Assembly: GCF_016107625.1 (NCBI RefSeq)
Contig: NZ_JABASV010000004.1
Span: forward strand, 186,001 to 250,000
Source of the DNA: Vreelandella alkaliphila
GTDB taxonomy: Bacteria > Pseudomonadota > Gammaproteobacteria > Pseudomonadales > Halomonadaceae
Length of the DNA: 64,000 nt
Direction of reading: 5' to 3'
Shown piece by piece: positions 62,795-64,000 of this stretch. A model generated the notes under the pieces. The model saw only the letters and a list, made by a program, of their open reading frames with translations. It did no database searches and had not been told where the DNA came from. A program made the translations under genes and the position numbers. Position 1 is the first letter of the stretch; every line of letters begins with the position of its first letter.

Positions 62795-63706
62795 ATGAAC
62801 CGCAACGTTATTTTGACCTGTGCTGTCACCGGCGCAGGTGACACCACAAGCAAGAACCCCAATGTTCCTATCACGCCCGAACAGATCGCGAACGACTGTA
62901 TTACCGCCGCAAAAGCCGGTGCCAGCGTGGCCCATATTCATGTACGTGACCCTAAAACCGGCGGCATCAGCCACTCTCTCGAGCATTTTCGTGAGGTGAT
63001 GCAGCGTGTGCGCGAGGCCGAGGTGGATATCGTCATGAACATTACCGCCGGTGGAGGCGGAGATTGGATTCCTGACGCTCAGGATCCCACCCACGGTGGC
63101 CCCGGCACGGACATTCAAACGCCCGCCCAACGCCATGAGCCAGTCGGTGAGCTTTTGCCCGAACTCTGCACCCTAGACTGCGGCAGCCTCAACTTTGGCG
63201 ATATGGTCTACGTAAACCCTGCCGACTGGCTACGCGAGCACGCCCGCCTGGTGCAGGCTGCTGGCGTCAAACCAGAGCTTGAATGTTTCGACCTGGGCCA
63301 CGTTTGGTTCGCACGCCAGCTACAGCAGGAAGGGCTGATCGATGGCGATCCTCTTTATCAACTCTGCTTGGGCATTCCCTGGGGCGCTGAAGCCGATACT
63401 GAAACGATGTTGACCATGCGCAATAAACTGCCAGAAAACGCTCAGTGGGCAGCTTTCGGCATCGGTCGACATCAGATGCCCATGGTGGCTCAGGCGGTTC
63501 TACTAGGCGGCCATGCCCGCGTCGGTCTTGAAGATAATCTTTATCTTAAAAAGGGCGTAATGGCGACTAATGGGCAATTAGTTGAGAAAGCCGCCACTGT
63601 CATCGACAACCTTGGTGGCCGAGTGATGACACCTGCAGAGACACGCGCTCACCTGTCCCTACGCGATCCACACACCGGGAATATCAGCGCGGGAGGTGAC
63701 GTATGA
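62795..63706 (+). CDS. BKACE beta-keto acid cleavage enzyme, likely dehydrocarnitine
   Basis: Zinc-dependent Claisen-type enzyme (DUF849) that splits a beta-keto acid with acetyl-CoA into acetoacetate and a new CoA ester. 303 aa. Metal and carboxylate residues are in VAHIHVRDPKTGG (about 47-59); the TAGGGGDW loop, CGSLNFGD and VGLEDNLYL follow in family order. It overlaps the dehydrogenase gene by 4 bp (ATGA), which points to dehydrocarnitine giving betainyl-CoA. AAGGAG precedes the ATG. Confidence 0.88.
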   Translation: MNRNVILTCAVTGAGDTTSKNPNVPITPEQIANDCITAAKAGASVAHIHVRDPKTGGISHSLEHFREVMQRVREAEVDIVMNITAGGGGDWIPDAQDPTHGGPGTDIQTPAQRHEPVGELLPELCTLDCGSLNFGDMVYVNPADWLREHARLVQAAGVKPELECFDLGHVWFARQLQQEGLIDGDPLYQLCLGIPWGAEADTETMLTMRNKLPENAQWAAFGIGRHQMPMVAQAVLLGGHARVGLEDNLYLKKGVMATNGQLVEKAATVIDNLGGRVMTPAETRAHLSLRDPHTGNISAGGDV

Positions 63707-64000
63707 GCCGCCAACTTAGCGTGATAGGAACCGGCGTCATTGGCAATGGCTGGATTGCTCGCGCCTTGGCACAAGGCTGGGATGTCGTGGCCTTTGACCC
63801 AGACCCCAATGCAACCGATCGCACGCGTGCCTTTATTGACAATGCCTGGCCCTCTTTACAGCGTCTTGGCTTGGCAGAAAGCGCTAACCCAAAACGCTTA
63901 CGGTTCGTCGATAGTGTAGAAGAGGCGGTTATTGGCGCTGACTTAATTCAGGAAAACGTACCTGAGCGACTTGAGCTTAAGCGCGAAATGCTTGCGGCGC
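63703..64000 (+). CDS. L-carnitine dehydrogenase, N-terminal part
   Basis: Oxidises L-carnitine to 3-dehydrocarnitine with NAD+ (3-hydroxyacyl-CoA dehydrogenase family). Only the first 99 residues are in the window. The Rossmann motif GTGVIGNGWIARA (about 9-21) is followed by FDPDP and LIQENVPERLELK, as in 3-hydroxyacyl-CoA dehydrogenases. GGAGG lies upstream and the start overlaps the BKACE stop. Assignment to carnitine rests on the neighbour and on the recalled family pairing. Confidence 0.75.
   Translation, partial: MSRQLSVIGTGVIGNGWIARALAQGWDVVAFDPDPNATDRTRAFIDNAWPSLQRLGLAESANPKRLRFVDSVEEAVIGADLIQENVPERLELKREMLAA

Noticed and set aside
62756..63136. Minus-strand frame of 126 codons over the BKACE start
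   Set aside because: Antisense to a conserved enzyme with a good ribosome site on the plus strand.

Overview
The window reads as chromosomal backbone of a moderately halophilic gammaproteobacterium, most likely Halomonas or Vreelandella (Halomonadaceae). The reasons are the Pseudomonas-like order of housekeeping genes, a complete Mrp-type Na+/H+ antiporter operon, the start of a carnitine (betaine-forming) catabolic operon, and proteins rich in acidic residues. The genus is an inference from gene content; no rRNA or tRNA gene is present. I saw no insertion sequence, prophage, integron or CRISPR array. Coding density is very high and no gap exceeds about 225 bp.

Layout. 1-3.3 kb: aminopeptidase N (cut by the left edge), yajQ and cobO. 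3.3-16.6 kb: a long leftward block, nnr-tsaE-amiB-mutL-miaA-hfq-hflX-hflK-hflC-hisZ-purA, with a terminator between hflC and hisZ. 16.6-21.3 kb: queG, orn, rsgA, a RhdA-type rhodanese and psd. 21.3-24.1 kb: the EF-P module, with efp and its lysine-34 modifying enzymes epmA and epmB. 24.2-26.8 kb: leuA behind a single-domain voltage-gated cation channel whose filter looks calcium-type. 27.0-32.8 kb: mrpAB(fused)-C-D-E-F-G. 33-41.5 kb: a lipoprotein, serB, parC, a chemoreceptor and parE. 41.6-47.6 kb: pgi, cmoA, cmoB, a small stress membrane protein, a membrane zinc peptidase and an App1-type phosphatase. 47.7-51.1 kb: a one-component regulator divergent from a tungstate-type ABC transporter in the order tupB-tupC-tupA. 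51.2-53.6 kb: cysN and cysD. 53.8-59.8 kb: cpdA, a DUF1249 protein, nudF, a TPR protein, greB, a SIMPL protein, rsmC and cmoM. 59.9-64 kb: a D-serine-dehydratase-like PLP enzyme, an amidase, a BKACE enzyme and the start of an L-carnitine dehydrogenase.

Functional themes. Translation and tRNA quality dominate: miaA, tsaE, queG, cmoA, cmoB, cmoM, rsmC, rsgA, efp, epmA, epmB and hfq. Ion and osmotic physiology is represented by Mrp, the cation channel and carnitine-to-betaine metabolism. ParC carries the Ser and Glu found at the wild-type quinolone-determining positions, and MutL has the nicking-endonuclease motifs expected where MutH is absent.

Most of the window is well understood. The parts that deserve a second look are the channel with a TFEDWTD filter, the tungstate locus with its PBP-like regulator and candidate operator, the palindrome in the cysD leader, the recurrent 8-17 bp tandem duplications at gene ends (two of them contain the stop codon), and the amidase/PLP-enzyme pair beside the carnitine genes.
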